Positions 62,786 through 64,000 of a stretch of 64,000 nt of DNA are shown in pieces. This stretch comes from Terrisporobacter petrolearius (GTDB lineage: Bacteria > Bacillota > Clostridia > Peptostreptococcales > Peptostreptococcaceae): the NCBI RefSeq assembly GCF_020748185.1, contig NZ_JAHZMO010000003.1, forward strand, positions 62,001-126,000, written 5' to 3'. Position 1 is the stretch's first letter. The number at the start of each line of letters is the position of its first letter. A program made the translations under genes and the position numbers. Below the pieces are notes generated by a model that saw only the letters and a program-made list of their open reading frames with translations, was not told the DNA's origin and ran no database searches.

Positions 62786-63626
62786 TTAACATATCCTTTA
62801 CATATTGTGGTAACATAAATGCTCCTCTATGAATATGGCTATTGTAGTACTTAGTTTTTAGCTCTAAAGCTTCCCATTTTTCTATATTTTGGTCTTTTAT
62901 AGGATCATATTTTTTTGATGCAAACCCAAATAACCAATGTCCAGATGGATATGTTGGAATATGTGCTTGATAAACTTTAGCTATAGGAAATAAATCATTT
63001 ATTTTTTCATAAGCTCTTTTCATTTCTCTTGCATTAAAATCAAAATATGGACTTTCATTTTGATTTACAAGAATTCCTTCATCAGACAATATTCTATAAC
63101 AATCATTATAGAAATCAACGGAGAATAATCCTTCTCCTGGACCTATCGGATCTGTTGAATCAACTATTATTAAATCATAGGTTTTGTCTTTAGAATTTTT
63201 TACAAAAGCAACACCATCTTCATAATATAAGTTAACTCTTTCATCATCTAATTTGCATGCACAAATATCTATAAACTCCCTAGATACATCTACTACCATT
63301 TTGTCTATTTCAACCATATCTATGTTTTCAATTTGAGGATATCTAGTAAGTTCTCTTACTGTTCCACCATCTCCACCACCTATAACTAATACATTTTTAA
63401 TGTTCATATTAGTTGCCATTGGAGTATGAACTATCATGTCATGATAAATAAACTCATCTTTGTAAGTTACCATCATTAAGCCATCTAATGTTAAGAATTT
63501 CCCATATTCCTCACTTTCAAAAACATCTACCCTTTGAAAATCTGACTGTCCACTGAAAAGTTGTTTATCAACCTTTATGGAAAAACGTACATTGTCTGTC
63601 CACTCTTCTGTATACCAAAATTCCAT
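62775..63626 (-). CDS. speE: Spermidine synthase
   Basis: A 283-residue aminopropyltransferase that transfers the aminopropyl group of decarboxylated SAM to putrescine. The SAM-type site VIGGGDGGTVRELTRYP is near residues 82-98, followed by EIDKMVVDVSREF, and the catalytic Asp lies in IIVDSTDPIGPGEGLFS near 155. It lies between speD (donor) and speB (acceptor), so all three steps after agmatine are together. Confidence 0.97.
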   Translation of the reverse strand: MEFWYTEEWTDNVRFSIKVDKQLFSGQSDFQRVDVFESEEYGKFLTLDGLMMVTYKDEFIYHDMIVHTPMATNMNIKNVLVIGGGDGGTVRELTRYPQIENIDMVEIDKMVVDVSREFIDICACKLDDERVNLYYEDGVAFVKNSKDKTYDLIIVDSTDPIGPGEGLFSVDFYNDCYRILSDEGILVNQNESPYFDFNAREMKRAYEKINDLFPIAKVYQAHIPTYPSGHWLFGFASKKYDPIKDQNIEKWEALELKTKYYNSHIHRGAFMLPQYVKDMLNEK

Positions 63627-63763
63627 AATTCTTCCTCCTTTTGTTATTTTATAACTATCTATTTTATCTATATCTCTGTATTTGTATAATTTTTATTTTT
63701 ATGTTAAAATGTTATTTCGATTTTTATTTTATATTTTTATTTTATATTTAGGTATTAATTTGC

Positions 63764-64000
63764 TTATATAGCCTCTGGCTTATGGCTAATTTTGCCTAAA
63801 TCTTTTTTTGCAAATTTTTGTATTTTACTTGTTAATCCTCTTGGTATTTCTGTTGATTCACTTCTTTCAGCTTCTAATAATTTTTCTAATAATTCAAAAC
63901 TCTTCCATGGATCAATATCTCCACATGTAAAGAAATCTGCTGCTGCATAACCATATTCTGGCCATGTGTGTATTGTCAAATGTGACTCAGCTATTATTAC
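63764..64000 (-). CDS. speD: S-adenosylmethionine decarboxylase, N-terminus off the window
   Basis: The gene enters from the right edge and ends at 63764. The visible part begins [20 protein letters not shown], which contains the Glu-Ser pair of the self-cleavage site that makes the pyruvoyl cofactor, the essential His of HTWPE and the Cys of FFTCGD. It decarboxylates SAM to provide the aminopropyl donor for SpeE. The short prokaryotic class 1b form is expected (about 120-140 residues). It is first of the spe genes seen. Confidence 0.93.
   Translation of the reverse strand, partial: VIIAESHLTIHTWPEYGYAAADFFTCGDIDPWKSFELLEKLLEAERSESTEIPRGLTSKIQKFAKKDLGKISHKPEAI

Noticed and set aside
1-64000. 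CRISPR array, prophage or insertion sequence
   Set aside because: No regularly spaced repeats, transposase, integrase or phage structural genes are seen; the only tandem repeats are SH3 coding units and short AT runs.

Overview
The window is a low-GC, gene-dense chromosomal segment of an anaerobic, spore-forming member of the Clostridia. The best fit is Peptostreptococcaceae, close to but not identical with Clostridioides difficile. Support comes from the sporulation genes (gpr, spoIIP, the yqfC/yqfD pair), pyruvate phosphate dikinase with its regulators, a close relative of the C. difficile DNA adenine methyltransferase CamA, and very AT-rich codon use. There is no 16S gene, so genus and species are inference. 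I see no transposase, phage gene, tRNA, rRNA operon or CRISPR array.

Left end (1-16.9 kb): a patatin-like lipase cut by the window edge, a small unknown protein and the CamA-like methyltransferase; an SH3/NlpC-P60 cell-wall hydrolase beside a decayed paralogue; dUTPase; topoisomerase III; then a peptide-use block (tripeptidase PepT, POT peptide transporter, two M24 Xaa-Pro peptidases). It ends in a wrecked potassium-transport operon: kdpF, kdpA, kdpB, kdpD and kdpE survive only as stubs joined by internal deletions, and kdpC is gone.

Middle (17-43.5 kb): ccpN-like regulator, ppsR and ppdK (pyruvate/PEP interconversion and its control); glyQ/glyS; a housekeeping run yqfC-yqfD-phoH-ybeY-dgkA/PAP2-era-mgtE-yqzL-recO-UBA protein; tspO; rpsU-yqeY; and the heat-shock cluster hrcA-grpE-dnaK-dnaJ behind a perfect CIRCE operator, followed by prmA, rsmE, mtaB and hinT. 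hemW lies just upstream of hrcA.

Right part (43.6-64 kb): a four-gene capB-capC-capA-capD (pgsB/C/A plus gamma-glutamyltranspeptidase) locus predicted to make and process poly-gamma-glutamate, with a roughly 350-nt leader; lepA; gpr-spoIIP and a small membrane protein; rpsT; comEC and holA; two acetyltransferase-fold genes; a secreted metallo-beta-lactamase protein that looks like the hydrolase part missing from ComEC; tcdA; and a spermidine operon speD-speE-speB with metK as its last gene, cut by the right edge.

The points most worth a second look are the CamA orthologue, the kdp remnant, the capBCAD locus and its leader, paired TATGCTAT sites at the ccpN promoter, and the separated ComEC channel and hydrolase parts. 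I did not find a wholly undescribed multi-gene system.
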